From Pseudomonadales bacterium (GTDB lineage Bacteria; Pseudomonadota; Gammaproteobacteria; Pseudomonadales; Pseudohongiellaceae), in assembly GCA_024234395.1 (NCBI GenBank), contig JACKOH010000002.1, positions 496,001 to 560,000 of the forward strand: a stretch of DNA of 64,000 nucleotides. The letters run 5' to 3'. Within the stretch, counting starts at the first letter, position 1. Every line of letters begins with the position of its first letter. Positions 33,831-42,864 of the stretch are shown here, one piece after another. Under the pieces are notes generated by a model. That model was given only the letters and a program-made list of their open reading frames with translations, ran no database searches and was not told the DNA's origin. The position numbers and the translations under genes are program-made.

Positions 33831-35144
33831 ATGAAAGAATTATTCGCCGATCATATCACCAGCTTACTGAAGCGCTACGAACAGGCCCTGGCCCGGCTGG
33901 CGGATGCCGATGGCGTCCTGATTCACAGTGGCCGGGAAGAAAGCTACTACGCAGACGATCAGGCCCCGCCATTCAGGGCCTTCGGACATTTCTGCCAGTG
34001 GCTGCCGGTGGATCGTCCTCAGCAGGCAGTATTGATCCGTCCGGGCCGGCGACCGGTCTATCTGCAGGTGGTTGCTGCGGATTTCTGGTACGACCAGGAA
34101 ATCGCTATTGCGGACTGGTGGGCCGGGGCATTTGACATCGTGACGTTACGCAGTTCTGCGGAATTCGCTGCCCATCTGCCCGCTCCGGAGCGGCTGGCAT
34201 TCCTGGGAGAACAGCGTAGCCTGGCCGCCGGGCTGGGCATTCCCGAACGGCTGGTCAATCCACCGGCGCTGTTGCATTACCTGGACTACTGGCGAGCCAG
34301 TAAAACCGCTTATGAGATCGCGCAGATTGGTAACGCCAACCGCCTGGCTCTGAAAGGTCATGCCGCGGCACGATCCTGCTTTCTCGAGGGCGGCAGTGAA
34401 TACGACATTCACATGGCCTATCTGGGTGGCTGCGAAATTACGGAGCCCCAATGCCCCTACACCAGCATTGTGGCGATAGACGCAAAAGCCGCCATTCTTC
34501 ATTACCAGCATAAACGCCACCAACGATATCCTGATAAAAAGAGCCAGGTATTACTGATTGATGCAGGGACCAGGATCAACAACTACTGCTCGGACATTAC
34601 CCGTACCACGGCCCGGCCGGGAATCGACATCTGCTTCGAGTCACTGCTGCGGGGAATGGAAGCAATCCAGCAACGCCTGGTGGCACAGGTAAGACCCGGA
34701 ATTTCCTACCTGGACATTCACCACTCCGCGCTGCAGCAGATTACCGAACTGGCAATCACCCTGGAGTTGATAACCTGTCAGGTCGATACAGCCATGGCAC
34801 TTAAACTGGCCGGACTGTTCATGCCCCACGGTGTCGGTCACCTGCTGGGGCTGCAGGTTCATGACGTGGGTGGTCACCTGGCCGCCGCGGATGGCAGTCT
34901 CAGGCCGGCGCCGGAAGATTCTCCCTTTTTGAGAAACACCCGTACGCTGACCGAGGACATGGTTTTCACCATTGAGCCGGGCTTTTATTTTATTCCGATG
35001 CTGCTGGAACCGGCCCGTAACACGATGCAGGGCCAACATCTGAACTGGCCGCTCATCGACGCGCTGAGTTCACTGGGCGGGATCCGGATCGAGGACAATG
35101 TCAGGGTCACGGCTGACGGCGTGGAAAACCTTTCCAGACAGTAA
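33831..35144 (+). CDS. pepQ: Xaa-Pro dipeptidase
   Basis: Cytoplasmic dinuclear metallopeptidase cleaving X-Pro dipeptides; 437 residues, near E. coli PepQ (443). Metal ligands are visible: two Asp in LLIDAGTRINNYCSDITRT, His in MPHGVGHLLGLQVHDVGG, Glu in TIEPGFYF and Glu in GIRIEDNVRV. The N-terminal creatinase-like domain (residues 1-160) contains GREESYYADDQAPPFRAFG. The gene start lies ten bases after a repeat-derived hairpin. Converges on waaA with 12 bases between the stops. Confidence 0.96.
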   Translation: MKELFADHITSLLKRYEQALARLADADGVLIHSGREESYYADDQAPPFRAFGHFCQWLPVDRPQQAVLIRPGRRPVYLQVVAADFWYDQEIAIADWWAGAFDIVTLRSSAEFAAHLPAPERLAFLGEQRSLAAGLGIPERLVNPPALLHYLDYWRASKTAYEIAQIGNANRLALKGHAAARSCFLEGGSEYDIHMAYLGGCEITEPQCPYTSIVAIDAKAAILHYQHKRHQRYPDKKSQVLLIDAGTRINNYCSDITRTTARPGIDICFESLLRGMEAIQQRLVAQVRPGISYLDIHHSALQQITELAITLELITCQVDTAMALKLAGLFMPHGVGHLLGLQVHDVGGHLAAADGSLRPAPEDSPFLRNTRTLTEDMVFTIEPGFYFIPMLLEPARNTMQGQHLNWPLIDALSSLGGIRIEDNVRVTADGVENLSRQ

Positions 35145-35156
35145 TTTCTACTCTGT

Positions 35157-36437
35157 TCAGGAAGCCGTGAGCTGTGCGTCGATCCGTTCCGCCAGACGTT
35201 GCAGGCAGCCACGGTTGGATTCGACCAGGCGCCGCCCTGCCGTCCCCATCTCCTGCCGCCGGAGAGGCTCATCAAGCAGTTGCAGTACCTGTCGGGCCAG
35301 TTCATCGGCATCCGCCACAATCACCAGGGCACCGGATTCCTGCAACTGGCGGCTGATGGTTTCAAAGTTGAATCGGGATGGACCGATCAGCACCGGAATC
35401 CCCAGTGCGGCCGGTTCCAGGACATTGTGACAGCCGGTATCGACCAGGCTGCCCCCTACAAAAGCCAGGTCACCCACTGCATAGTAATTCCACATCTCGC
35501 CCATGGAATCCCCCAGCAGGACCTGGGTGGTTTCGTCGCAGCTCTCGTCCCGGCTGCGGCGTACCAGGTTAAATCCCTGCTCTTTACAGAGCCTGGCGAC
35601 ACTGTCAAACCGCTCCGGGTGCCTGGGAACCAGCACCAGCAACAACTGCGGGAGTGCAGCCAGGCACTGGCGGAATGCCAGCAACACTTTTTCCTCCTCC
35701 CCCTCTCTGGTACTTCCCGCTACCAGAATCGGTCTTTGCAGCAGCACCAGCGCGGCGAAAAATGGTGGCAGATCGGCAGCCGGTGGCGGCATGATATCGA
35801 ACTTCAGGGATCCCACCACTTCGACCCGGTCCGGTGCGGCACCTAACGCCATAAATCGTTCGCGATCGGGAGCGGCCTGGGCAGCGATGAGATCGATTTC
35901 ACCGAGCATCCCGCGCGTCAGTGGACCCAGGCGTCGGTACCCTCTCGCCGACTTGCCGGACAGACGTGCGTTCACGACCATGGTACGGCATCCAGCGCGG
36001 CGACATTGATGCAGCAGGTTCGGCCACAGCTCGGTTTCCATGATAATCAGCAGGGCGGGATTGAGTTTACCCAACAGCCGGGCCATGGCACCCGGCAGAT
36101 CATAGGGCAGGTAGACATGAAATACCGAGTCACCAAACAGAGCCCTGACCCGTTCAGAGCCGGTTGGCGTCATGGTCGTTACCACCAGCCTGCGATCAGG
36201 GTAACGACCCAGCAGCAGCCTGATCAGCGGCGCGGCCGCCATGGTCTCACCCACCGACACGGCGTGAACCCAGATTGCACCGGGACTGGATTGCCAGTCA
36301 GCCGGGACCCGGAAGCGGCCGAATCGTTCACTCCAGCGGTTCCGATAGGCCGGGGCCTGACGGGAGCGTAGCAACAGCCGCACCAGGATCAGCGGGGTCA
36401 GCAGGTAGAACAGCAGGCTGTAAGCGATGCGGGACAT
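35157..36437 (-). CDS. waaA: 3-deoxy-D-manno-octulosonic acid transferase
   Basis: Inner-membrane-associated glycosyltransferase that adds Kdo to lipid IVA; 426 residues, as in E. coli. N-terminal anchor YSLLFYLLTPLILVRLL, then IWVHAVSVGETMAAAPLI (catalytic Glu), TMTPTGSERV and the GT-B C-terminal VLEPAALGIPVLIGPSRFNF. Whether it adds one or two Kdo residues cannot be told. Convergent with pepQ and divergent from the FAD oxidoreductase. Part of the LPS block in this window. Confidence 0.96.
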   Translation of the reverse strand: MSRIAYSLLFYLLTPLILVRLLLRSRQAPAYRNRWSERFGRFRVPADWQSSPGAIWVHAVSVGETMAAAPLIRLLLGRYPDRRLVVTTMTPTGSERVRALFGDSVFHVYLPYDLPGAMARLLGKLNPALLIIMETELWPNLLHQCRRAGCRTMVVNARLSGKSARGYRRLGPLTRGMLGEIDLIAAQAAPDRERFMALGAAPDRVEVVGSLKFDIMPPPAADLPPFFAALVLLQRPILVAGSTREGEEEKVLLAFRQCLAALPQLLLVLVPRHPERFDSVARLCKEQGFNLVRRSRDESCDETTQVLLGDSMGEMWNYYAVGDLAFVGGSLVDTGCHNVLEPAALGIPVLIGPSRFNFETISRQLQESGALVIVADADELARQVLQLLDEPLRRQEMGTAGRRLVESNRGCLQRLAERIDAQLTAS

Positions 36438-36590
36438 TGTGAGCAGGTTTCTTCCGGGCGCCGGATGCGAGTTGGGAATACTCGCGCAGGTCGGTATACT
36501 TGCGCAAGGTTCCCTTGGTTTGAGTACCAGTTTCCAAGCCCAGTTTTAAACACCCTTTTCTGCCGCCACGCCAGACCACCTGACCAGTCG

Positions 36591-37820
36591 ATGACCGATA
36601 CCCATTCCCCTGCCACCGAGATCTCCACCGATATCGTGATCTTCGGTGGTGGTATCGCCGGACTGTGGATTCTCAACCAGTTGCACAGCCAGGGCTACTC
36701 GGTATTACTGCTGGAAGCTGAAAGTCTTGGCAACGGCCAGTCAATTGCGTCCCAGGGCATCATTCACGGTGGGCTCAAGTACGCCCTCGACGGTTCGCTG
36801 TCAGGCGCGGCAACCGCCATTGCCGGCATGCCGGCCCGCTGGCGACGGTGCCTGGCCGGTAACGATCCGGTGAATCTGTCCGGTTGCCGGGTCCTTTCCG
36901 ATCGCTATTACATGTGGTCGGAGGGCAGCTTCCGTTCCCGTCTGAAAGCCTTTCTCGGCAGCAGAACTCTACGCGGAAAAGTCGACGTGGTGGACGAAGC
37001 TGATTTTCCGATTCCCCTGCGCGAAGCCAAGGGTCAGGGGTCACTTTATGAATTACCCGATTTCGTAATCGATACGTTTTCCTTGCTCGATACCCTGGCG
37101 TCCCATCATCGACAATGCATCTACCGGTACACACCGACCCGGCTGGAAATTCAGCCCGCCGGGGCGGACGGCTACCGTCACTTGCGCATTGGTAGCGTCA
37201 ATGGCTCCCTGGTCGCGAAGACCCAGCGGATTATCCTGGCTGCCGGCGAAGGCAACGCCGCGCTACTGAAGCAGGTGGAACTGGCCGGACCACAGATGCA
37301 GACCCGGCCACTGAACATGGTAATGCTCAGAAAACCGAACCTGCCGAAGCTGTTTCTGCACTGTATCGGCGACAGCTTTTCCCTGACCCCGCGCCTGACG
37401 CTGACCAGCCATCCCTGCCGGAATGGCGACGTGGCCTGGTACCTCGGCGGCGAATTGGCCGAGATCGGTACCGGCAGAAATGACAGCGAGCAGATTGCCA
37501 GTGCCCGACAGCTGCTGCAGGAGTTGTTTCCCTGGGTCGACCTTGACGGTGCCAGCTGGGCCTGCCTGCGCATTAACCGCGCCGAGGGCCGCGAGCCGGG
37601 CCGTCATCGCCCTGATTCGGTTTTCCTCAAAGCTTCGGGAGATTTTCTGATTGCCTGGCCGACCAAGTTCACCCTGAGTCCGGCTCTGGCCGACGGGATC
37701 CTGGCGGAACTGACGAAACAGGGCATTCTTCCTGCGCTGCAGTTTGATCCGGCTGTGGCTGCCGCCGTGCTGAACTCTGCCACTGTCGCCAGCCCCCCCT
37801 GGGAGACCAGTTTTGCCTGA
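36591..37820 (+). CDS. FAD-dependent oxidoreductase (DadA-like)
   Basis: A 409-residue protein with a Rossmann FAD motif near the N-terminus (DIVIFGGGIAGLWILNQL) followed by GQSIASQGIIHGGLKY. It belongs to the broad glycine-oxidase/D-amino-acid dehydrogenase-like class. ATG 36591 gives 18 residues before the dinucleotide fold; the open frame begins earlier at 36465. Its last eight bases overlap the aldo/keto reductase gene, so they form a unit. From memory a similar oxidoreductase plus aldo/keto pair lies between waaA and hldE in Pseudomonas. Substrate unknown. Confidence 0.85.
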   Translation: MTDTHSPATEISTDIVIFGGGIAGLWILNQLHSQGYSVLLLEAESLGNGQSIASQGIIHGGLKYALDGSLSGAATAIAGMPARWRRCLAGNDPVNLSGCRVLSDRYYMWSEGSFRSRLKAFLGSRTLRGKVDVVDEADFPIPLREAKGQGSLYELPDFVIDTFSLLDTLASHHRQCIYRYTPTRLEIQPAGADGYRHLRIGSVNGSLVAKTQRIILAAGEGNAALLKQVELAGPQMQTRPLNMVMLRKPNLPKLFLHCIGDSFSLTPRLTLTSHPCRNGDVAWYLGGELAEIGTGRNDSEQIASARQLLQELFPWVDLDGASWACLRINRAEGREPGRHRPDSVFLKASGDFLIAWPTKFTLSPALADGILAELTKQGILPALQFDPAVAAAVLNSATVASPPWETSFA

Positions 37821-38658
37821 CCCGGAAACGACATTCCCAAAACGCCTGCTGGGCCAAACCGGCCTGCTGGTCTCCTGTCTCGGCCTGGGCACAGTCAAAA
37901 TCGGTCGCAACCAGGGGGTCAGGTACCCGGCCGGTTTCACGCTTCCCGACGATCAGTCAGTCAGGTCACTGCTCGCCGTGGCGCAGGATCTTGGCATCAA
38001 TCTTCTCGATACCGCGCCGGCCTATGGCAGCAGCGAAGAAAGACTGGGCCGATTGCTTGAGAACCGGGGTGAGTGGATACTCTGCAGCAAGGTGGGAGAA
38101 GAATTCAGGAACGGCCAATCAAGTTTCGACTTTTCCGGGCGCCAGGTCAGAGCAAGTGTGGAACGGAGCCTGCAACGACTGCGAACCGATTACCTGGACA
38201 TCGTACTGATTCACTCCGACGGCAACGATCTGGAACTGTTGGAGCAGGGCGATTGCCTTGAAGCACTGCAAAGGCTGCAACAGGCAGGGTTGATCAGGGC
38301 CATTGGCATGTCGACAAAAACTGTGGCCGGAGGATTGCGGGCTGTCGAACTCACCGACCTGGTGATGGTCACCTATAACCCGTTGGCACAGGATGATAAG
38401 CCGGTAATAGAGCAGGCCGCGGAACTGCACAAGGGTGTGTTGATAAAAAAGGGACTGCTGAGCGGCCACCTGGATCAAGTGAACCAGATGGATCAATCAA
38501 ACCGGGATCCGGTGGAATCCAGCCTGGAATTCATTTTTGCGCAATCCGGGGTCAGCAGTGTTATCGTCGGCACCATCAGTACTGATCACCTGGCCCACAA
38601 CGTAGCCAGTGTGAACCGGGTAATCAGACAAGACCGCTCAGATGCCGCGATCCTGTAA
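37813..38658 (+). CDS. Aldo/keto reductase, TTG start
   Basis: A 281-residue NADPH-dependent (beta/alpha)8 oxidoreductase. LGLGTVKIGRNQGV opens the barrel; the catalytic Asp/Tyr are in NLLDTAPAYGSSEERLG, the Lys in ILCSKVGEEF, and DIVLIHSDGND holds the usual His. TTG 37813 is the start: GGGAG stands seven bases upstream, inside the end of the preceding gene (8-base overlap). The 3' end overlaps the convergent hldE end by 21 bases. Physiological substrate unknown. Confidence 0.9.
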   Translation: MPDPETTFPKRLLGQTGLLVSCLGLGTVKIGRNQGVRYPAGFTLPDDQSVRSLLAVAQDLGINLLDTAPAYGSSEERLGRLLENRGEWILCSKVGEEFRNGQSSFDFSGRQVRASVERSLQRLRTDYLDIVLIHSDGNDLELLEQGDCLEALQRLQQAGLIRAIGMSTKTVAGGLRAVELTDLVMVTYNPLAQDDKPVIEQAAELHKGVLIKKGLLSGHLDQVNQMDQSNRDPVESSLEFIFAQSGVSSVIVGTISTDHLAHNVASVNRVIRQDRSDAAIL

Positions 38659-40071
38659 TTTTTCCACGATGGCAGAAGTAGAACAATCGTCCAGAAATTC
38701 AAGCACCTCCACCCTGCCCCCGTAACTTTTCACGAAGTTACCGCCCACCACCTGGTCGATGCCATAGTCACCGCCTTTAACCAGGACCTCCGGCTGGAAT
38801 CGCTCCAGTAACGGTTCCGGGGTGTCTTCTGCAAAGGATACCACCCAGTCCACCGCCTCCAGTCCGGCCAGCACTGCCATGCGCCGTTCCAGTGGATTGA
38901 TGGGGCGTCCCGCTCCCTTAAGCTTGCGCACCGATTCATCGTCGTTGACGGCCACGATCAGCCGGTCACCCAGCTTGCGTGCCTCGGTGAGGTAACCCAC
39001 ATGTCCGGCGTGGATGATATCGAAGCAGCCATTGGTAAAGACGATACTTTCCCCGTGGGCCCGGGCATCCTGAATGGCTACCAGCAGCTGATCGGATGTC
39101 ATCACGCCCCGACCGGTACCGTGTTCGCGCAATTTGGCGCGACGCAGTTCCGGCCCACTGATGGCGGCGGTACCCAGTTTACCCACCACCAGTCCGGCGG
39201 CCAGGTTGGCCAGCGCCGTGGCTTCCGGCAGCGACTCTCCGGCCGCCAGCGAGGCGGCCAGCACCGAAATCACCGTGTCGCCGGCGCCGGTGACATCGAA
39301 CACTTCCTGTGCCCGTGCCGGCAGATGCAGTTCCGGCGCATCGGGCCGCAGCAGAGTCATACCATGTTCGCCCCTTGTGATGAGCAGTGCCTCCAGGTTT
39401 AGAGACTTGAGCAGGGCCTGACCTTTTTCCACCAGGCTGTCCTCGTTGGGGCAGGCACCTACCACGGCTTCGAATTCCGCCAGGTTCGGGGTAATCAGGG
39501 TGGCATCCCGGTATTTCTCAAATTCGGTTCCCTTGGGGTCGACGATCACCGGTATTCCCTGCTGGCGTCCCATCCGGATCAGCCCGGCCACGTTGTCGGT
39601 CAGCACACCTTTGCCGTAGTCGGAAAGAACCAGGGCCTGGGCTCCGTGCAGCAGGCTTTCCACCTTGGCCTGCAGGCCGTTGAGATCAGCCGCATCGTGA
39701 GGTTCCTCAAAGTCCAGCCGGATCAGCTGCTGGTGCTGACTGATTATGCGCAGTTTGGTGATAGTGGGCTTCGACGGCGAAACCAGAAAATCGCAGTAGA
39801 CGCCGGCGGCGCTGAGGCGTGAACGCAGATCTTCACCATTGGGATCGGCACCGATCACCCCGATCAGGGACGCGGCACTGCCCAGGGCAGCGAGGTTCAG
39901 GGCCACGTTACCGGCACCGCCGGGACGCCCTTCCTCACTGCCTACCTGCACTACCGGTACCGGTGCTTCCGGGGAAACCCGGGTTGCCCGGCCGTGCCAG
40001 TAGCGGTCCAGCATCACGTCACCAACTACCAGAATGCGGGCCTGTTGAAACGGTGGAATTTCGAACTTCAT
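38638..40071 (-). CDS. hldE: Bifunctional heptose 7-phosphate kinase / heptose 1-phosphate adenylyltransferase
   Basis: Two-domain enzyme making ADP-heptose for the LPS inner core. Residues 1-320 are the PfkB/ribokinase-type kinase (GRPGGAGNVALNLAALG, DVTGAGDTVISVLA); residues 340-477 are the nucleotidyltransferase (FTNGCFDIIHAGHVGYL, PINPLERRMAVLAGL). ATG 40071 gives 477 residues, identical in length to E. coli HldE, beginning MKFEIPPFQQARILVVGDVM; the frame is open to 40098. It feeds waaC and waaF encoded further along. Confidence 0.97.
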   Translation of the reverse strand: MKFEIPPFQQARILVVGDVMLDRYWHGRATRVSPEAPVPVVQVGSEEGRPGGAGNVALNLAALGSAASLIGVIGADPNGEDLRSRLSAAGVYCDFLVSPSKPTITKLRIISQHQQLIRLDFEEPHDAADLNGLQAKVESLLHGAQALVLSDYGKGVLTDNVAGLIRMGRQQGIPVIVDPKGTEFEKYRDATLITPNLAEFEAVVGACPNEDSLVEKGQALLKSLNLEALLITRGEHGMTLLRPDAPELHLPARAQEVFDVTGAGDTVISVLAASLAAGESLPEATALANLAAGLVVGKLGTAAISGPELRRAKLREHGTGRGVMTSDQLLVAIQDARAHGESIVFTNGCFDIIHAGHVGYLTEARKLGDRLIVAVNDDESVRKLKGAGRPINPLERRMAVLAGLEAVDWVVSFAEDTPEPLLERFQPEVLVKGGDYGIDQVVGGNFVKSYGGRVEVLEFLDDCSTSAIVEKLQDRGI

Positions 40072-40367
40072 AACCAGGAATGTTCCCCTCTTGTACAACG
40101 GTGCAGCCGATGAAGCGTTGGGATCATAGCACAGGGCAGTTTCATTGTAGATTGCGCCAGGTGAGCCAATTTCCCTCCTTAAATGGCAGATTGTGGGATA
40201 TGTAATTCATTTTTACTCGCTAAATGTAACTAAAGTGGGTAATTATGTCTCATTCCCTCGCATTTTTCCCGATCAACGACAGGGTAGGCAGGGTCTGGTG
40301 GTTTGCTACAATGCGCCATCCTGAAAGTTGTGGCTGAAGCCGACCCCCGATAAGAAATGATCTCCAG

Positions 40368-41318
40368 GTGAGTTCCACAAGCTCTGACAGAACCCCTCTC
40401 TCCCGGTTTTATGCACCAAGGTACTGGCCCACCTGGCTGGGTCTGTGGACTCTCTGGTTACTGGCCCACCTGCCCTTTCCACTGCAGATTCAGCTGGGCA
40501 AGGCAATCGGTTATCTGAGTTATCTGTTTGCCAGGGAGCGGCGGGAAATCTGCCGGATCAACCTGCAGCTGTGTTTCCCGGAGCTTTCGGAATCCGAGCG
40601 GCACGGGCTGCTGCGTCGCACCTTCCTTTCCAATGGCATCGGGGTGATGGAAGCGGCCATGTCCTGGTGCCGCAATCCGGGAGATTTTCGCGACCGGGTT
40701 ACCCTGAGTGGACTGGAAAACCTGCGTCAGGCCCGGGCTGAAGGCCGGGGGGTTCTGCTGGTGTGCGCCCACTTTACCACCCTGGAGTTTGCCGGCGCTC
40801 TGCTCAGCCTGTTCGAAAAAATGGATGTCACCTACCGCAAGCACAACAATCCCTTGTTCGAAGCGGTTATGTCCAATAGCCGCAAACGTTTCTATCCCGC
40901 CGTGATTGAGCGGGAAAATGTCCGGGATGCCTACAGGAGCCTGCAACAGGGTCATATCCTCTGGTATGCACCCGATCAGGACTACGGTCTCAGACACTCG
41001 GTGTTCGTTCCTTTCTTCGGCGTTCAGGCGGCCACCATCACCGCGACCGCCCGCTTCGCCCGGATCAACGATTCGGCTGTAGTGTTCTTTTCCCACTATC
41101 GGCTGGCTGACAATTCCGGCTATCACCTGGAGTTCAGCCAGCCGCTGGAAGATTATCCCAGTGGCGACGAGGAAGCCGATGCGGCTAGAATCAACCAGAT
41201 TATCGAACAGGCCATCCGCAGGCACCCGGAGCAATACCTGTGGCTGCACAAACGCTTCAAAACCCAGGCAGCAGGCAAGTTCGCCAGCCCCTACCCGCAG
41301 AAATTCAGGCAGCAATGA
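40368..41318 (+). CDS. lpxL: Lipid A lauroyl/acyl transferase LpxL-type
   Basis: A 316-residue inner-membrane LPLAT acyltransferase adding a secondary acyl chain to Kdo-lipid A. One N-terminal membrane helix (WLGLWTLWLLAHLPFPLQI), then the catalytic H-x4-D/E motif as HFTTLEF, the YRKHNNPLFE region and WYAPDQDYG. Start GTG 40368 (MSSTSSDRTPLSRFYAPRYW); its ribosome-binding site is weak. The 269 bases upstream, shared with hldE in divergent orientation, are AT-rich around 40200-40250 and probably hold both promoters. Its stop overlaps the next start (ATGA). Confidence 0.92.
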   Translation: MSSTSSDRTPLSRFYAPRYWPTWLGLWTLWLLAHLPFPLQIQLGKAIGYLSYLFARERREICRINLQLCFPELSESERHGLLRRTFLSNGIGVMEAAMSWCRNPGDFRDRVTLSGLENLRQARAEGRGVLLVCAHFTTLEFAGALLSLFEKMDVTYRKHNNPLFEAVMSNSRKRFYPAVIERENVRDAYRSLQQGHILWYAPDQDYGLRHSVFVPFFGVQAATITATARFARINDSAVVFFSHYRLADNSGYHLEFSQPLEDYPSGDEEADAARINQIIEQAIRRHPEQYLWLHKRFKTQAAGKFASPYPQKFRQQ

Positions 41319-42841
41319 CACATAAAAGTTATAACTGGCGCTCACTGGATATTCGCAGCACCGCCGTGGGAGTCAGCCTGCTGCTGTCCGCGCTGATGGT
41401 GCTGATGGGCTGGCTGCCCAATGAGGATGCCTTTACCTACATCCGCACCGTCGAAATATTCAGGGATGAGGGACTGGCCGCTGCCTACAGCCACTATCCA
41501 TGGGCGACCTACCCGGTTCTCATCGCCCTGGTTCAGGGTTTGACGCCGCTGGATCCGTTCCTTTCGGCAGTAGCGGTGAACGCACTTTTTTATGCACTGC
41601 TGGTCTATTCCTTCATCAGCCTGGTTGCGGAAATCGACGCTTCCAGGACCACTCTGGTGCTGGCTGCAATAACCGTGCTGGTCTATCCGCAGCTCAACGA
41701 GAATCGGCTGATCATTATTCGTGACGGCGCATTCTGGGCACTGTCGCTGTTCGGACTGTGGCAGTATCTGCGTTTTGTCCGAAGCCGGCAGCGGGCGAAC
41801 GCTGCCGCCTTCGCACTCGCTTTTCTGCTGGCCGCAGGGTTCCGCGCCGAGGCACTGGTTTATCTGTTCCTGATCCCGGTTTCACTGCTGGCCGATTCCC
41901 GCATCGACCTGGCCGGGCGCTGCCGCCTGACCGGCCTGTTCATGGCCAGCTCGGCAGGCATCCTGCTGTTACTGGTGGGACTGGGTTTTGCGGCCGGCCT
42001 TAACCTGCCGGCCCTGTTTGTAGAGCAGCTGTCTGTGTATCTGCCGTTTGCAAGGGAAACATTTTTCCCTGCCGACCAGCGCACCGCGGAACTGGGTCGC
42101 GCCATCTTTGGCGATTATGCGGCCAACTTCACCAGCGATTACCTGCCGGTGTTCATGTTTGCCGGTCTGGTGGCGATTCTGCTGGCGTTCTTCCTCAAGG
42201 GAATAGGCGGGCCCATGCTGCTGGCGTTACTGGCCGGCCTGGTACGCAGGATAAAGCCGGTTCCCCGCTGGCAACTGGCGCCGCTGATTATGGTGATTGC
42301 AATCAACACCTTGATCGCCATGGCTTTTCTGATCACCACGCGGTTTCTGTCCAGCCGCTACGTGATGCTGATGTGCCTGGTGTGCGTGGTCTATGTTCCC
42401 CTGGTGTTGGCCAGGCTGCGCCAGAGCGCAGTGGAAGCCGGCCGCGGCCGAAGTAACAGCTGGCTGGTCGGATTACTGCTCAGCTACTGTGCGGTAGATG
42501 CTTATTATTCGTTCGGGGAGGATAAACACTACCTGCAGGACGCCGGGGAGTGGATAGCCGCCAACAGCAACCCGGGCATCACCCTGCTCACCAACAATCG
42601 TACCGTCGCCTATTACAGTGAACGCAGTGAAGACTACGACCTGATTCCGATACTGCTTACCGAAGCGGATATCCTGCACGTGCCGCCCGGCAGCCTGATC
42701 GCATTCGAAGAAGACACCTCCACGATGGGGCTGTTCGACAGCGCAGGGATGCGGCGCGCGGTGGAGGAAGTGATTCGTATCGGGCCGGAATCCGGCCGCC
42801 AGGTGGTTATTTACCGGCGCCAGCCGGACCGGGAGTCCTGA
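41315..42841 (+). CDS. Polytopic membrane protein, GT-C/GT39-like glycosyltransferase
   Basis: A 508-residue protein with about ten to twelve hydrophobic helices and a C-terminal soluble periplasmic domain (about 405-508, DAGEWIAANSNPGITLLTNN). The first loop after helix 1 carries WLPNEDAFTYIRTVEIFRDE, with acidic residues in the position typical of polyprenyl-phosphate-dependent GT-C enzymes. ATG 41315 overlaps the lpxL stop as ATGA, so translation is coupled; the longer frame would invade lpxL. By context it may modify lipid A or core with a sugar, as ArnT-type enzymes do, but the donor and acceptor are unknown. Confidence 0.75.
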   Translation: MTHKSYNWRSLDIRSTAVGVSLLLSALMVLMGWLPNEDAFTYIRTVEIFRDEGLAAAYSHYPWATYPVLIALVQGLTPLDPFLSAVAVNALFYALLVYSFISLVAEIDASRTTLVLAAITVLVYPQLNENRLIIIRDGAFWALSLFGLWQYLRFVRSRQRANAAAFALAFLLAAGFRAEALVYLFLIPVSLLADSRIDLAGRCRLTGLFMASSAGILLLLVGLGFAAGLNLPALFVEQLSVYLPFARETFFPADQRTAELGRAIFGDYAANFTSDYLPVFMFAGLVAILLAFFLKGIGGPMLLALLAGLVRRIKPVPRWQLAPLIMVIAINTLIAMAFLITTRFLSSRYVMLMCLVCVVYVPLVLARLRQSAVEAGRGRSNSWLVGLLLSYCAVDAYYSFGEDKHYLQDAGEWIAANSNPGITLLTNNRTVAYYSERSEDYDLIPILLTEADILHVPPGSLIAFEEDTSTMGLFDSAGMRRAVEEVIRIGPESGRQVVIYRRQPDRES

Positions 42842-42864
42842 ACCGCCGTCTTATCATCAACGGC

